From assembly GCF_021869765.1 (NCBI RefSeq), contig NZ_CP084580.1, positions 5,084,001-5,148,000 of the forward strand: a stretch of 64,000 nucleotides of DNA, written 5' to 3'. Of the stretch, positions 9,109-17,859 are shown piece by piece (the first letter of the stretch is position 1; the number at the start of each line of letters is the position of its first letter). Both the position numbers and the translations under genes were made by a program. This stretch comes from Chryseobacterium sp. MEBOG06. Its GTDB lineage: Bacteria; Bacteroidota; Bacteroidia; Flavobacteriales; Weeksellaceae. The notes under the pieces were generated by a model. That model saw only the letters and a list, made by a program, of their open reading frames with translations. It was not told the origin of the DNA and made no database searches.

Positions 9109-9139
9109 TTGACTAAACGTAAAGAATTGTGTAACTTTG
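9109..9139 (+). promoter_or_regulatory. Bacteroidota promoter of the bacilliredoxin gene
   Basis: A -33 type TTG at 9109-9111 is followed after 20 bp by the -7 element TAACTTTG (9132-9139). The expected transcription start falls between this and the ATG at 9163. The promoter therefore excludes the longer ORF start at 9109. Confidence 0.75.
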
Positions 9140-9162
9140 TACAGATAAAAAAAACAAAATAT

Positions 9163-9573
9163 ATGTATCCAACAGATTTAGTAATGCCAATGAAGGCAGA
9201 GCTTACAGATAAAGGTTTCCAGGACTTAACAAGCCCTGCTCAGGTAGAAGATGCTTTAAAACAGTCTGGCACAACATTATTAGTGATCAACTCCGTATGC
9301 GGATGTGCTGCGGGAGCTGCAAGACCGGGAGTAGTGTATTCTTTAACCGGAGACAAGAAGCCTGATCATTTAACAACTGTTTTTGCAGGATTTGATACTG
9401 AGGCAGTAGTTGAAGCAAGAAAACACCTTGCTCCATTCCCTCCAAGTTCTCCATGTGTGGCACTCTTCAAAGACGGAGAATTGGTTCACATGCTGGAAAG
9501 ACACCACATTGAAGGAAACCCTGCAGGAGCTATTGCAGCAAACCTTCAAGCTGCTTACGACGAGTATTGTTAA
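9163..9573 (+). CDS. Bacilliredoxin (BrxA/BrxB, YphP/YqiW family)
   Basis: Bacilliredoxins reduce mixed disulfides formed between proteins and low-molecular-weight thiols in the cytoplasm. The 136-residue product has a thioredoxin-like fold with the hallmark CGC motif (NSVCGCAAGAARPG, near residue 45) in place of CxxC. The late segment MLERHHIEG is also typical. The start at 9163 (MYPTDLVMPMKAEL) agrees with the family N-terminus and lies just after a clear promoter. It is monocistronic, with its own terminator. Which thiol it serves in this organism cannot be told from sequence. Confidence 0.92.
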   Translation: MYPTDLVMPMKAELTDKGFQDLTSPAQVEDALKQSGTTLLVINSVCGCAAGAARPGVVYSLTGDKKPDHLTTVFAGFDTEAVVEARKHLAPFPPSSPCVALFKDGELVHMLERHHIEGNPAGAIAANLQAAYDEYC

Positions 9574-9593
9574 TAAACAACACCTTAGATATC

Positions 9594-9624
9594 AAACCGT
9601 TACTTATTTTGTAACGGTTTTTTT
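9594..9624 (+). terminator. Intrinsic terminator after the bacilliredoxin gene
   Basis: The stem AACCGTTAC (9595-9603) pairs with GTAACGGTT (9611-9619) across a seven-base loop and is followed by a run of seven or more T. Confidence 0.9.
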
Positions 9625-9665
9625 ATTTAATCCCAGAAAAAATTCTCAGAAAATTCAAATATCAT

Positions 9666-9673
9666 TATATTTG
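9666..9673 (+). promoter_or_regulatory. -7 element TATATTTG close to the GH3 start
   Basis: A perfect TAnnTTTG match lies only 5 bp before the ATG at 9679. If it is used, the mRNA would start at or within a base or two of the start codon, giving a leaderless transcript. No clear TTG was seen at the usual upstream distance. Confidence 0.4.
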
Positions 9674-9678
9674 TTGGA

Positions 9679-11232
9679 ATGGCAACCAAAGCACTTTTCA
9701 ATACCGTAGTCAACTGGTTCATCCGTCAAAGGATTGATCAGATACAGAATTTCATGGATCATCCTATTGAAACACAGAAAGGAATCTTATTTTCACAATT
9801 GTTTCATGCGGAAGACACAGAATATGGCAAACAGTACGGATTCAACTCTATTTCAAGCTATCAGGACTTTAAAAATAAAGTTCCGATAGTCACTTATGAA
9901 GATTTTGAACCTTATATTGAAAGAGCAAGGCAGGGATATAAAGATGTAAGCTGGCCAGGACTTATTAAACATTTTGCCAAGTCATCAGGAACTACTAATG
10001 CTAAAAGTAAGTTTATTCCTATTTCAGCAGAAAGCCTCGAGTATTGTCATATGAAAGCCGGAAAGGATATGGTATCCATCTATGCCAACAATCATCCTGA
10101 AAATCAGCTTTTCACTAATAAAAATCTCCGCCTGGGAGGAAGTTCAGAACTGTATGCAGATTTCAATACCAAATTTGGGGATCTGTCTGCCATTTTAATT
10201 GATAATCTTCCTTTCTGGGTAGAAATTACCACCACCCCGAGTAAAAAGGTTTCCCTGATGTCTGAATGGGAAAGTAAGCTAAAAGCCATCACTTCAGAAG
10301 TAAAGAATGAAGATGTGGGAAGCATTCTTGGAGTTCCAAGCTGGATGCTGGTTCTTCTGCAAAGAGTTTTAAAAGAAACCAACGTAGGAAGTATTTCTGA
10401 GCTATGGCCGAATTTAGAGGTGTTTTTTCACGGTGGAATCAGTTTCAAGCCCTACAGGGAGCAATACAGACAGATCATTGGAAAAAACATCAATTACTAC
10501 GAAATTTACAATGCATCTGAAGGGTTCTTCGGTATACAGGACAGATCCAATAGTGATGAAATGCTCCTGATGCTGGATTACGGTATATTCTACGAGTTTA
10601 TTCCAATGGATCAGTTTCATCATTCCAATCCAAAAGTGGTAAGCCTTGAGGATGTGGAAACGGGAAAAAACTACGCTATGGTGATCACTACCAATGGCGG
10701 ATTATGGAGATACCTCATTGGAGATACAGTAGTATTTACCTCCACCAATCCTTTCAGAATAAAAATCACAGGGAGAACGAAGCATTATATTAATGCTTTC
10801 GGAGAAGAACTGATGATCACCAATGTAGAATCTGCACTTTCTAAGGCTTGTGAAGCTACGGGTGCACTTGTTACAGAGTTTACGGGAGCTCCGGTTTTCA
10901 TGAAAGAAAATGAAGGAGGTGCCCATGAATGGATCTTTGAGTTCAGCCAGCATCCGGATAGCCTGGAAAGCTTTGTTGATTGTTTTGATCAGCATCTGAA
11001 AACCATCAATTCTGATTACGAAGCAAAAAGATATAATAATATGACGCTCAGAAGGCCTATTGTTCACATTGCAAGGCAGAATTTATTCTACAACTGGCTG
11101 GAGTCCAAAGGAAAGCTTGGCGGCCAGAATAAGGTTCCAAGGTTAAGCAACGACAGAGAATATATTGATCCTTTACTGGAATTAAATAAAGGGACCGTGG
11201 ATATTGAAATATATAAAAATCAGAATGGCTAA
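9679..11232 (+). CDS. GH3 family acyl-adenylating protein
   Basis: GH3 proteins activate carboxylic acids with ATP and conjugate them to amino acids or amines; in plants they conjugate auxin and jasmonate. The 517-residue product shows the adenylate-forming motifs of the family: FAKSSGTTNAKSKFIPIS near residue 100, YNASEGFFGIQ in the middle, and TTNGGLWRYLIGDTVVF near residue 335. The C-terminal domain contains ITGRTKHYINAFGEEL. No signal peptide is seen, so it is cytoplasmic. Substrates of bacterial GH3 proteins are largely unknown, and the neighbours give no hint. It is flanked by terminators on both sides and is probably a single-gene unit. Confidence 0.9.
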   Translation: MATKALFNTVVNWFIRQRIDQIQNFMDHPIETQKGILFSQLFHAEDTEYGKQYGFNSISSYQDFKNKVPIVTYEDFEPYIERARQGYKDVSWPGLIKHFAKSSGTTNAKSKFIPISAESLEYCHMKAGKDMVSIYANNHPENQLFTNKNLRLGGSSELYADFNTKFGDLSAILIDNLPFWVEITTTPSKKVSLMSEWESKLKAITSEVKNEDVGSILGVPSWMLVLLQRVLKETNVGSISELWPNLEVFFHGGISFKPYREQYRQIIGKNINYYEIYNASEGFFGIQDRSNSDEMLLMLDYGIFYEFIPMDQFHHSNPKVVSLEDVETGKNYAMVITTNGGLWRYLIGDTVVFTSTNPFRIKITGRTKHYINAFGEELMITNVESALSKACEATGALVTEFTGAPVFMKENEGGAHEWIFEFSQHPDSLESFVDCFDQHLKTINSDYEAKRYNNMTLRRPIVHIARQNLFYNWLESKGKLGGQNKVPRLSNDREYIDPLLELNKGTVDIEIYKNQNG

Positions 11233-11280
11233 AATCCGGCATTTCCAAAATGTCGGATTATCCACCACTACATAAAAACA

Positions 11281-11305
11281 AAAACCGCAGAATTACTGCG
11301 GTTTT
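11281..11305. terminator. Bidirectional terminator between GH3 and the lipoprotein genes
   Basis: AAAACCGCAG and CTGCGGTTTT form a 10-bp stem around AATTA. T-rich tails follow on both strands, so it can end the + strand GH3 transcript and the minus-strand lipoprotein transcript. Confidence 0.8.
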
Positions 11306-11308
11306 CTT

Positions 11309-11722
11309 TTATTTACTTAAATCTTCTTTTACTTTTTTAGCCGCATCTTCTATCTTTGAAGCTCCTTTCCTAGCCGCTTCCTTTGCGTCTTTCCCTGCTT
11401 TGTCAGCTTCTGTTTTGATGTCTTGCCCGGCCTTATGAAGATCCTGTTTGGTCTTATCTGCTGTAGCATCAATCTTATCTTTCGCTTTCTGAGCCGCATC
11501 GTCAATTTTGTTACCGGCTTCATCTACTTTTGTTTTAACATCTTCTTTTGCTTTATTCACTTTAGAAGAATCAACCAAATTAGAAGGAGTTTCCGTAACA
11601 GTAGTGGTAGTAGTGGTCACCGAACCGTCAGCATTTTCTATCTGCTCTGACTTTGTTGTGGATTTTGTGCATGCAACGGTGAATACAGAGATCACTAAAG
11701 CTGCGATAATTTGCTTTTTCAT
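11309..11722 (-). CDS. Small lipoprotein with amphipathic Lys/Asp/Ala repeats
   Basis: This 137-residue predicted lipoprotein has a signal peptide and lipobox SVFTVAC, with Cys18 as lipidation site. After a Thr-rich spacer (DGSVTTTTTTVTETP), residues about 55-135 are a charged, alanine-rich helix with an 11-residue rhythm (KAKEDVKTKVDEAGNKIDDA and similar). The repeat resembles LEA, apolipoprotein-like or YtxH-like stretches. It is likely attached to the membrane facing the periplasm. No enzyme motif is present. A role in desiccation or envelope protection is only a guess from composition. It is the last gene of the mutL-side minus-strand run, 25 bp after another lipoprotein gene. Confidence 0.8.
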   Translation of the reverse strand: MKKQIIAALVISVFTVACTKSTTKSEQIENADGSVTTTTTTVTETPSNLVDSSKVNKAKEDVKTKVDEAGNKIDDAAQKAKDKIDATADKTKQDLHKAGQDIKTEADKAGKDAKEAARKGASKIEDAAKKVKEDLSK

Positions 11723-11747
11723 ATTTTATATTTTAAAAAAGTTTGGT

Positions 11748-12110
11748 TTATTCTGTTTTGGTTTCTTTTTGAACAGGCGTTTCCGAAGTCTTTTGTTTCT
11801 TTTCAGCCTCTGTTTTTTTCTTTTCCTCTTCCAACTTGGCTTTATTTTCCTTTTCAAGTTCTGCCTTTAGCTTTTTTTCTTCCTCCTGAACCTTTTTAGC
11901 CTGTTTTAAAGAATCCTGATATTGTGGTGATGACATTCTTATCTTGCGGGCAATATCTACCGTAATAGCTCCCGTAGAAAAAGAATCAACAGCCATCGTA
12001 TCATAATAAATTTTGACGTCCTGTTCAGCACTAAAACCCGGTGACTCTTTCTTTGAGCAGGCAGAAAAAAGGATTGTAAAAATAAAAATCGCAGACAGTA
12101 AATTTTTCAT
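11748..12110 (-). CDS. Small lipoprotein with C-terminal Lys/Glu coil
   Basis: The 120-residue product has a signal peptide ending in the lipobox LFSAC (Cys18). Residues 25-60 are a small folded-looking part (DVKIYYDTMAVDSFSTGAIT). From residue 70 on, it is an almost pure Lys/Glu/Ala helix, likely coiled coil. No known domain is recognised. It lies 4 bp downstream of the exonuclease/phosphatase-family gene and is surely cotranscribed. Function is unknown. Confidence 0.75.
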   Translation of the reverse strand: MKNLLSAIFIFTILFSACSKKESPGFSAEQDVKIYYDTMAVDSFSTGAITVDIARKIRMSSPQYQDSLKQAKKVQEEEKKLKAELEKENKAKLEEEKKKTEAEKKQKTSETPVQKETKTE

Positions 12111-12114
12111 GGAA

Positions 12115-13086
12115 CTAATTTAGCAGAAATTCTGCAATTACAGGATAGTGATCCGATAATTCCACAGAATGATCTACTTTATAGCTTAAGGGGATGATTG
12201 ATTTTGAAGTAAAAATATAATCAATTCTCAACGGCACTTTATAATCATGAAAACTGCTTGCACTCCCTTTTCCTGCAACCAAAAAGGCGTCCTGAAGGTC
12301 TTTCCCAAGGTTGTAATACTCATAAGAATTGGGAACGGAATTGAAGTCGCCGGCCAAAATAACGGGATAAGGTGAAAGGTCTACTATTTTTCTGATTCTT
12401 TTTACCTGCTCTTCATGAGCCTGAAAAGTGGGAGTCATATGTGAAAGCAAAGTAGAAACATTACCAAAACCTAAAGCGTCCAGTTTTGTAAACATTGATT
12501 TATGAAGCCTGAAAGGCTCCAGGTACACATTTACAATTCTGATAATCTTCCCATTGATATCCACATCAGCATAGAAGGAATTCCCTCTTGCTTTTTCATC
12601 AATCAGCTGGGCCTGTCTTACAATTTTATGTTTTGTTTTAAGAATAACAGAAGGATATTTTACAAGGTCCTGCTTTAAAGCACGATTGGTATCTTTTTCC
12701 TGAACCAGGATAATATCAGCATTTTGCTCTTTGATATAGTTCTTTACTTTATCCCAGCCATATTCTCCATATTTCACATTAAAAGTAAGTACTTTTATAT
12801 CTCGTATTGTCTTTTCATTATCTGTTTTGGGAGAAAAGTTGATCCATCGACGGATTGGATTGTAGAATATAAAGGTCCCCAGGACAAAAGCAATAGCTAT
12901 TTTCTGTCTTTTAATGATCCAAACCACGGTAAGAATCAAGTGTGCCGCCATCAGATAGGGAAAGCCTAGAGAAAGCAGGTTAAGGCTACCCAAAAGGTTA
13001 GGCGGAACCCATGCATTCCCGAGTGTGCACAACAGCAAAACACCCACAGCGATATGTATAAATAGTAATATCTGATTCGACTTCAT
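12115..13086 (-). CDS. Endonuclease/exonuclease/phosphatase-family membrane protein, copy 2
   Basis: The N-terminal 90 or so residues hold three hydrophobic helices; the rest is a catalytic EEP (DNase I-like) domain facing away from the membrane. Catalytic-type motifs are VLTFNVKYG, LVQEKD, the metal/His motif VILAGDFNSVPNSYEYY and LSDHYPVIAEF near the end. The family cleaves phosphodiesters in nucleic acids, inositol phosphates or sphingomyelin; the substrate here is not known. It is a clear paralogue of the next upstream gene, with the same membrane layout and identical stretches around AGDFNSVP. The 323-residue length equals its sister's. Confidence 0.88.
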   Translation of the reverse strand: MKSNQILLFIHIAVGVLLLCTLGNAWVPPNLLGSLNLLSLGFPYLMAAHLILTVVWIIKRQKIAIAFVLGTFIFYNPIRRWINFSPKTDNEKTIRDIKVLTFNVKYGEYGWDKVKNYIKEQNADIILVQEKDTNRALKQDLVKYPSVILKTKHKIVRQAQLIDEKARGNSFYADVDINGKIIRIVNVYLEPFRLHKSMFTKLDALGFGNVSTLLSHMTPTFQAHEEQVKRIRKIVDLSPYPVILAGDFNSVPNSYEYYNLGKDLQDAFLVAGKGSASSFHDYKVPLRIDYIFTSKSIIPLSYKVDHSVELSDHYPVIAEFLLN

Positions 13087-13160
13087 GAAAAAACGGTCTT
13101 GGTACGGATATTTTTAAGCAAAAACCCTACCAAGGAGTTAAAATTTAACTCTTTTTGTGA

Positions 13161-14153
13161 TTATTTATTCTCTATTGAAAATTTTGCAATGACCGGATAA
13201 TGGTCTGAAAGACTGACAGAGCGGTCTACTTCATAGGAAACAGCATGCAATGCTTTTGAAGAAAATACATAATCAATCCTGATTGGAAATTTATAATCAT
13301 GAAAACTGGTAGCACTTCCTTTTCCAGAAGTCAGAAATGCATCTTCAAGCCCTTCGGATAAGTGGTAATATTCATAAGAATTCGGAACTGAGTTGAAATC
13401 ACCGGCTAAAATAACAGGATATGGAGAGTCATCTACCAATTGTCTGATCAGTGTGACCTGATCCTGATGTTTTTTAAAGGTAGGAATAAGCTTTTTCACA
13501 ATATCTTTTACCTTTTCTTCATCAGCATCAGTATTTCCGTCAAGCTTTATCATTTCTTTTTCAAACCGGAACGGCTCAAGATAAACGTCAATAAACCGAT
13601 ACACTATACCATTTATCTGGATGTCCGCCTGTAAAGCAGGAGATCCTAAACCATCCACCTGCGGATCTATAATTTTTTTACTGATGATTTTATGCCTTGT
13701 AAGAATCGTAAGACCTACCGGGGTGCTTATTTTATCATAACCTTCAAACTCATATCCGTTTCCGGAATCTTCCTGCAAAAGAACAACATCTGCTTTATGA
13801 GATTTCAGATAATCAGCAACTTCCTGCCTCTTATACACTCCCGTTCTGGTATTGAAAGACAACACTTTAAGATCTGATCTCTTTTTTATATCAGAGGAAT
13901 AATTAACCCAGCGTTTTACAGGATTTAAAAACAACAAACCCACAAACATGAATACAAAGGCTCTTTTTTTCCAGCTTAACACCCAAAATACCGTTAAGAC
14001 AATATATAGAGTAATAAGAATCGGGAAGCCTAAAGAAAGCAGATTAAACCACGGAAAAATTTTAGGTGGAATGTAAGCATTCAATAAAGTACACAGTACC
14101 AGAAACAGAATTCCCAGATGCAGGATCAGTAGTATGAGCCGAAAAATCTTCAC
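13161..14153 (-). CDS. Endonuclease/exonuclease/phosphatase-family membrane protein, copy 1
   Basis: This 330-residue sister of the gene at 12115-13086 has three N-terminal membrane helices and then an EEP catalytic domain with VLSFNTRTG, LLQEDSGNG, VILAGDFNSVPNSYEYY and LSDHYPVIAKF. Catalytic residues appear intact. The two copies differ most in the middle of the EEP domain, suggesting an old tandem duplication with changed substrate or regulation. It starts 9 bp after the rhomboid gene and belongs to the same transcript. The cell-surface or periplasmic location of the catalytic part is inferred from topology. Confidence 0.88.
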   Translation of the reverse strand: MKIFRLILLILHLGILFLVLCTLLNAYIPPKIFPWFNLLSLGFPILITLYIVLTVFWVLSWKKRAFVFMFVGLLFLNPVKRWVNYSSDIKKRSDLKVLSFNTRTGVYKRQEVADYLKSHKADVVLLQEDSGNGYEFEGYDKISTPVGLTILTRHKIISKKIIDPQVDGLGSPALQADIQINGIVYRFIDVYLEPFRFEKEMIKLDGNTDADEEKVKDIVKKLIPTFKKHQDQVTLIRQLVDDSPYPVILAGDFNSVPNSYEYYHLSEGLEDAFLTSGKGSATSFHDYKFPIRIDYVFSSKALHAVSYEVDRSVSLSDHYPVIAKFSIENK

Positions 14154-14162
14154 AATATACTC

Positions 14163-14891
14163 TTAATTGAATCTGTAAAGGTGTTTTTTCCATATTCTTG
14201 CCAGCAGCCAGCCGACCAGAGCCCCACCTACGTGAGCGAGATGAGCAATTCCCCCTCCGTTTCCGGAAACGCCCAGGTATACGGAAACCACAACAATAAT
14301 GGGTAACAGATATTTTACTTTGATAGGAACCGGAATAAACATAATTCCGATTTTAGAATCCGGATATAGGGTTGCAAATGCTGCTACAATTCCGAAAATA
14401 GCTCCTGAAGCCCCCACCATAGGTGTTGCCACAATATCTTTTAAGTTTCCTAATAGCTCTTTTTGCCTAAGAACAGAATCAGCACTTCCAGAAAACTCTA
14501 CACTTGCACCGGACAGGTATGCACTCACATTTAAACCCAACTGTTGTAATTCATTGGAAATATTCTGAACTTCTACAAAATTCCATAGATTGAAAAGGAA
14601 AAAGGCTCCTAAACCACTTGCAAAGTAAAGTATCAAATATTTTCTATCTCCCAATGTCTGTTCCAGAATAGGACCAAAACTGAAGAGCGTCAACATATTA
14701 AATAAAATATGCATAATACTCCCATGCATAAACATATGGGTTATAATCTGCCATGAGTGGAAGAATGGTGAAAAAGGATAAAAACCAGCAAGATAACCAA
14801 TAACCTGATTTCCAAGTAAAGAGGTAACAATGAATACTATTACATTAATAATGATAATATTTCGTGTAATCGGCGGTATATTGTTAAACAT
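14163..14891 (-). CDS. Rhomboid family intramembrane serine protease
   Basis: Rhomboids cut membrane-spanning helices of substrate proteins inside the bilayer. The 242-residue protein has about six hydrophobic helices, the early HMFMHGSIMHILFNM segment, the catalytic serine motif GASGAIFG, and the catalytic histidine in GIAHLAHVGGALVG. The Ser-His dyad is therefore complete. A loop insertion between helices (about residues 110-145, NISNELQQLGLNVSAYLSG) lengthens the usual core. It follows mutL by 5 bp, so the two are cotranscribed, although no functional link is known. Confidence 0.93.
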   Translation of the reverse strand: MFNNIPPITRNIIIINVIVFIVTSLLGNQVIGYLAGFYPFSPFFHSWQIITHMFMHGSIMHILFNMLTLFSFGPILEQTLGDRKYLILYFASGLGAFFLFNLWNFVEVQNISNELQQLGLNVSAYLSGASVEFSGSADSVLRQKELLGNLKDIVATPMVGASGAIFGIVAAFATLYPDSKIGIMFIPVPIKVKYLLPIIVVVSVYLGVSGNGGGIAHLAHVGGALVGWLLARIWKKHLYRFN

Positions 14892-14896
14892 ATTTT

Positions 14897-16684
14897 TTAA
14901 AATTTGTTTTTAAAATCATTAAACGGAACTTCATAGAAGCATCTTTTACCATCCGGCAGAAATTCCGGAAAGCCTAATGCTGTAAAGTCTTTGATAACTT
15001 GTTCCGCATCTTTTTTATAAATAAAGTCAAATCTTGATTTAGACTGCATTTTATTCCATTGATTATGGTAATAATGCATAAACTCGTCCTCGGTTTTATA
15101 TTCCAGGATCTCAAAAAGGTTCTCCAGAAACTTCATTGCCTGTGTTTCTTTCAATCCTTCAGGAAGCGAATCTATTCTCAATACACTTTCATGAGCAATT
15201 TTCATGTCAAACCCAAGCTCCGGAAGATATTTTCTGATCGAATTGTATTTATTTTTTTCGATCTCATTCATATGATACTCCAGAGAGAAAAGAAGTGCAT
15301 GACTGTTGGTGCTTGATTTTCTGGTAGATTTATTGTTTTCTGCCACCAGTAATCTGTGCATTCTTCCAAGATCCAGCATTAGCGTCATATCACCCTTATT
15401 GAAAAGCCAGTATCCGTTGGGAAGTCTCATCAGATCTTCATCAAAATCTTCATCTTCAAACAAGTTAATTTTTGAAGGTTCTGCTGTAATATTCTGATGG
15501 TACATTTCTGTAAGGTTCTGAATTTCTTCAGGACGCACATTTTTTTCTTCCAGAAACGGATTATAATCTTTGTCTACGATGATTTCAGGCATTTTGATAA
15601 TACCGCTTCCACCCCCGTTTCCTTTACTAGGAATAGGCTTGTTCATCATCTCGTCCAATTCAGGATCTCTGTCAAAATCAAGACTTGGAGATACATTATA
15701 GATTCCCAGTGATCTTTTGATAGTAGAGCGAAGCAATGCAAAAATAAGATGTTCATCTTCAAACTTTACTTCTGTTTTCTGGGGATGAATATTAACGTCA
15801 ATTTTCTCCGGATCAAGTTCCAGAAAAAGAAAAAACGAAGGCACATACCCGGGCTGAAGCAGCCCCTCAAAAGCTTCCTGTACTGCTTTATTGAAATGTG
15901 GGCTTTTAAAATATCTTCCGTTTACGAAAAGAAACTGCTCTCCTCTTGATTTTTTGGCTCCTTCAGGTTTTGCAACAAAGCCATGAAGTTTACACCAGAT
16001 AATATCTTCTTTGATAGGAATCAGAAGCGGCTGCAGTTTTCTTCCAAAAACATCCACAATACGCTGCATCTGACTTCCTTTTCTCAGTCTGAAAACAGGC
16101 TCATCATCATGGAATAATGAAAACTCCAGTCCTTCGTGCGCAAGTGCAACACGCTGAAATTCATCAATTACATGTCTGAATTCTACATTATTATTTTTCA
16201 AAAACTTCCTTCTTGCAGGAACGTTGTAGAAAAGATTTTTAACCAAAAAGTTTGACCCTTCTGCTGTCTGAATTGGGTCCTGAAACTGAAAAACCCCGCC
16301 TTCGATATAAATATTGGTTCCTATGGACGCTGCTGTCTGCTTCGTTCTCAGTTCAACCTGAGAGACTGCTGCAATAGAAGCCAAGGCCTCCCCGCGAAAC
16401 CCTTTTGTTGCAATTTTAAAGATATCTTCCGTTCCTTTAATCTTGGATGTGGCATGTCTTTCAAATGCCATTCTTGCATCTGTTTCAGACATCCCTTTCC
16501 CGTCATCCACCACCTGTATAAGGTTTTTTCCGGAATCCCTGATGATCAATTCAATTCTTGTAGCATCTGCATCTATAGCGTTTTCCAAAAGTTCCTTCAC
16601 GATGGATGCAGGTCTCTGCACCACCTCTCCCGCTGCAATTTGGTTAGCTACATGATCCGGTAAAAGCTGAATAATATCTGACAT
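14897..16684 (-). CDS. mutL: MutL, DNA mismatch repair protein
   Basis: MutL is the GHKL ATPase that couples mismatch recognition by MutS to strand processing. The start at 16684 (MSDIIQLLPDHVANQIAAGEV) is the family N-terminus; the in-frame ATG at 16699 adds five residues without homology. ATPase motifs are ELLENAIDADAT, VDDGKGM and TKGFRGEALASIAAVS. The C-terminal dimerisation domain is present but degenerate: where endonuclease-type MutL has DQHAxxExxxxE, this protein reads LDLGRMHRLLVAEN. The late CPHGRP-like motif is also missing; the chain ends DGKRCFYEVPFNDF. It heads a minus-strand run with the rhomboid gene. Confidence 0.95.
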   Translation of the reverse strand: MSDIIQLLPDHVANQIAAGEVVQRPASIVKELLENAIDADATRIELIIRDSGKNLIQVVDDGKGMSETDARMAFERHATSKIKGTEDIFKIATKGFRGEALASIAAVSQVELRTKQTAASIGTNIYIEGGVFQFQDPIQTAEGSNFLVKNLFYNVPARRKFLKNNNVEFRHVIDEFQRVALAHEGLEFSLFHDDEPVFRLRKGSQMQRIVDVFGRKLQPLLIPIKEDIIWCKLHGFVAKPEGAKKSRGEQFLFVNGRYFKSPHFNKAVQEAFEGLLQPGYVPSFFLFLELDPEKIDVNIHPQKTEVKFEDEHLIFALLRSTIKRSLGIYNVSPSLDFDRDPELDEMMNKPIPSKGNGGGSGIIKMPEIIVDKDYNPFLEEKNVRPEEIQNLTEMYHQNITAEPSKINLFEDEDFDEDLMRLPNGYWLFNKGDMTLMLDLGRMHRLLVAENNKSTRKSSTNSHALLFSLEYHMNEIEKNKYNSIRKYLPELGFDMKIAHESVLRIDSLPEGLKETQAMKFLENLFEILEYKTEDEFMHYYHNQWNKMQSKSRFDFIYKKDAEQVIKDFTALGFPEFLPDGKRCFYEVPFNDFKNKF

Positions 16685-16703
16685 AAAAACGTAAATCAAC
16701 TTA

Positions 16704-16711
16704 CAAAAATA
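16704..16711 (-). promoter_or_regulatory. -7 element for the mutL operon
   Basis: TATTTTTG on the minus strand fits TAnnTTTG and lies 19 bp before the mutL start codon. No TTG was found at the right distance, so the promoter is tentative. Confidence 0.4.
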
Positions 16712-16957
16712 GTCAATGAAAACGGGAATTAAAATATTAAAACCGGGTTTTAATATTTAATTATCAACAATTTTACCCTATTTATCCCCATCAGGTTTTT
16801 TTAATGTTTGTAATGAAGGGCTTTAGCAACAATCTTTATTTAATTACGAGGCAGGCTTTTTTGCCTACCTGAAAAGGAGATAAAATAATAACAGTTCAGC
16901 CATCTGGGAGTTAATTTTCAAAAAAAACACCCCTATTCCATCATAAAATAAGGGTGC
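16712..16957 (-). terminator. mutL-DUF1275 spacer ending in a minus-strand terminator (16919-16957)
   Basis: This 300-bp gap holds no gene. At 16919-16957 the minus strand reads CACCCTTATT, a loop, then AATAGGGGTG followed by eight T. That is a good terminator for the DUF1275 transcript that ends at 17004. The remainder is AT-rich mutL upstream DNA. Confidence 0.65.
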
Positions 16958-17003
16958 TCACAGCTAGTTTATACAAAAATTATAGTGATTTACTCTTATT
17001 TAA

Positions 17004-17831
17004 TCACTCATCAAAAACAAGTTTTCTTTTCTTTTCTCTTTTAGGTATTCCATGGATCTTTTCATAGAGGTAAGCAAAAAGGTTTGGTTTTCTATAAATC
17101 CTGTTGTACCTGTATTTTGTGTTGAAGTGCCGTATATGAATTTTATAAGCATCATATCCGATCACGATCAGAAGACAGATACTGATAACATAAAAGACTC
17201 TGAATTCCAGATAGTAATAGGTCAATCCTGAAAATACAGCACCTAATACATAGGAAATCATAATGCTCAGCAATAGTTTTGCTCTTCCAATCAGCTCTCC
17301 GTTTTTTCTATATCTCTTCTGGGTAAACATAGACACCAGAATTCCCAGGTCGGTTGTAGTTCCGGTAAGGTGGGTTGTTTTTACAGAAAAGTTTGATATA
17401 CTTGCCGTTAATCCATTCTGAAGTCCTGTTGCAAATAACATAAGGGCTACCAGGTACTCGGTTTCTGCCAATGTTTTCTGGTAATAAAGCTGTCCGTATA
17501 CTCCTACAAAAAGAAGACATATAATCTCCAGTACAATGGGCATCGAATGGGCAAAATATTTACTTTTCTTATTAAAATTGATAACAATAAAGTTGGACAG
17601 GAAGCTTCCGAAGAAGAATAAAAATATCCATACTCCCACTACTCCAACCTGTGCCCAGTTTCCTTTGCTGATCTCAGCGGCCAAAATAGCGTAATGTCCT
17701 GTTACATTTGACGTAAATGAGAGAAATATTAATAAGGATGCTATATTTATAGTACCTGCAGTAAATGCAGTCAGCGTCCCCAATCTTATATTGTCTCCCA
17801 GTGTCCTGCTGTTACTATAATTTCTTAACAT
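17004..17831 (-). CDS. DUF1275 (YoaK-type) membrane protein
   Basis: This 275-residue inner-membrane protein has about six transmembrane helices and the DUF1275 pattern. The segment LGTLTAFTAGTINIASLLIF comes near the start, and a middle part (ATGLQNGLTASISNFSVKTTHLTGTTTDLGILV) matches the conserved LQNALTRST..TGxxTDLG region of the family. The C-terminal 45 residues are basic and cytoplasmic. The family's function is not established. It is 28 bp downstream of the stress-protein-like gene and probably cotranscribed with it. Confidence 0.85.
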   Translation of the reverse strand: MLRNYSNSRTLGDNIRLGTLTAFTAGTINIASLLIFLSFTSNVTGHYAILAAEISKGNWAQVGVVGVWIFLFFFGSFLSNFIVINFNKKSKYFAHSMPIVLEIICLLFVGVYGQLYYQKTLAETEYLVALMLFATGLQNGLTASISNFSVKTTHLTGTTTDLGILVSMFTQKRYRKNGELIGRAKLLLSIMISYVLGAVFSGLTYYYLEFRVFYVISICLLIVIGYDAYKIHIRHFNTKYRYNRIYRKPNLFAYLYEKIHGIPKREKKRKLVFDE

Positions 17832-17859
17832 TTTTAATCTTTTTAAATTATATTCACTT

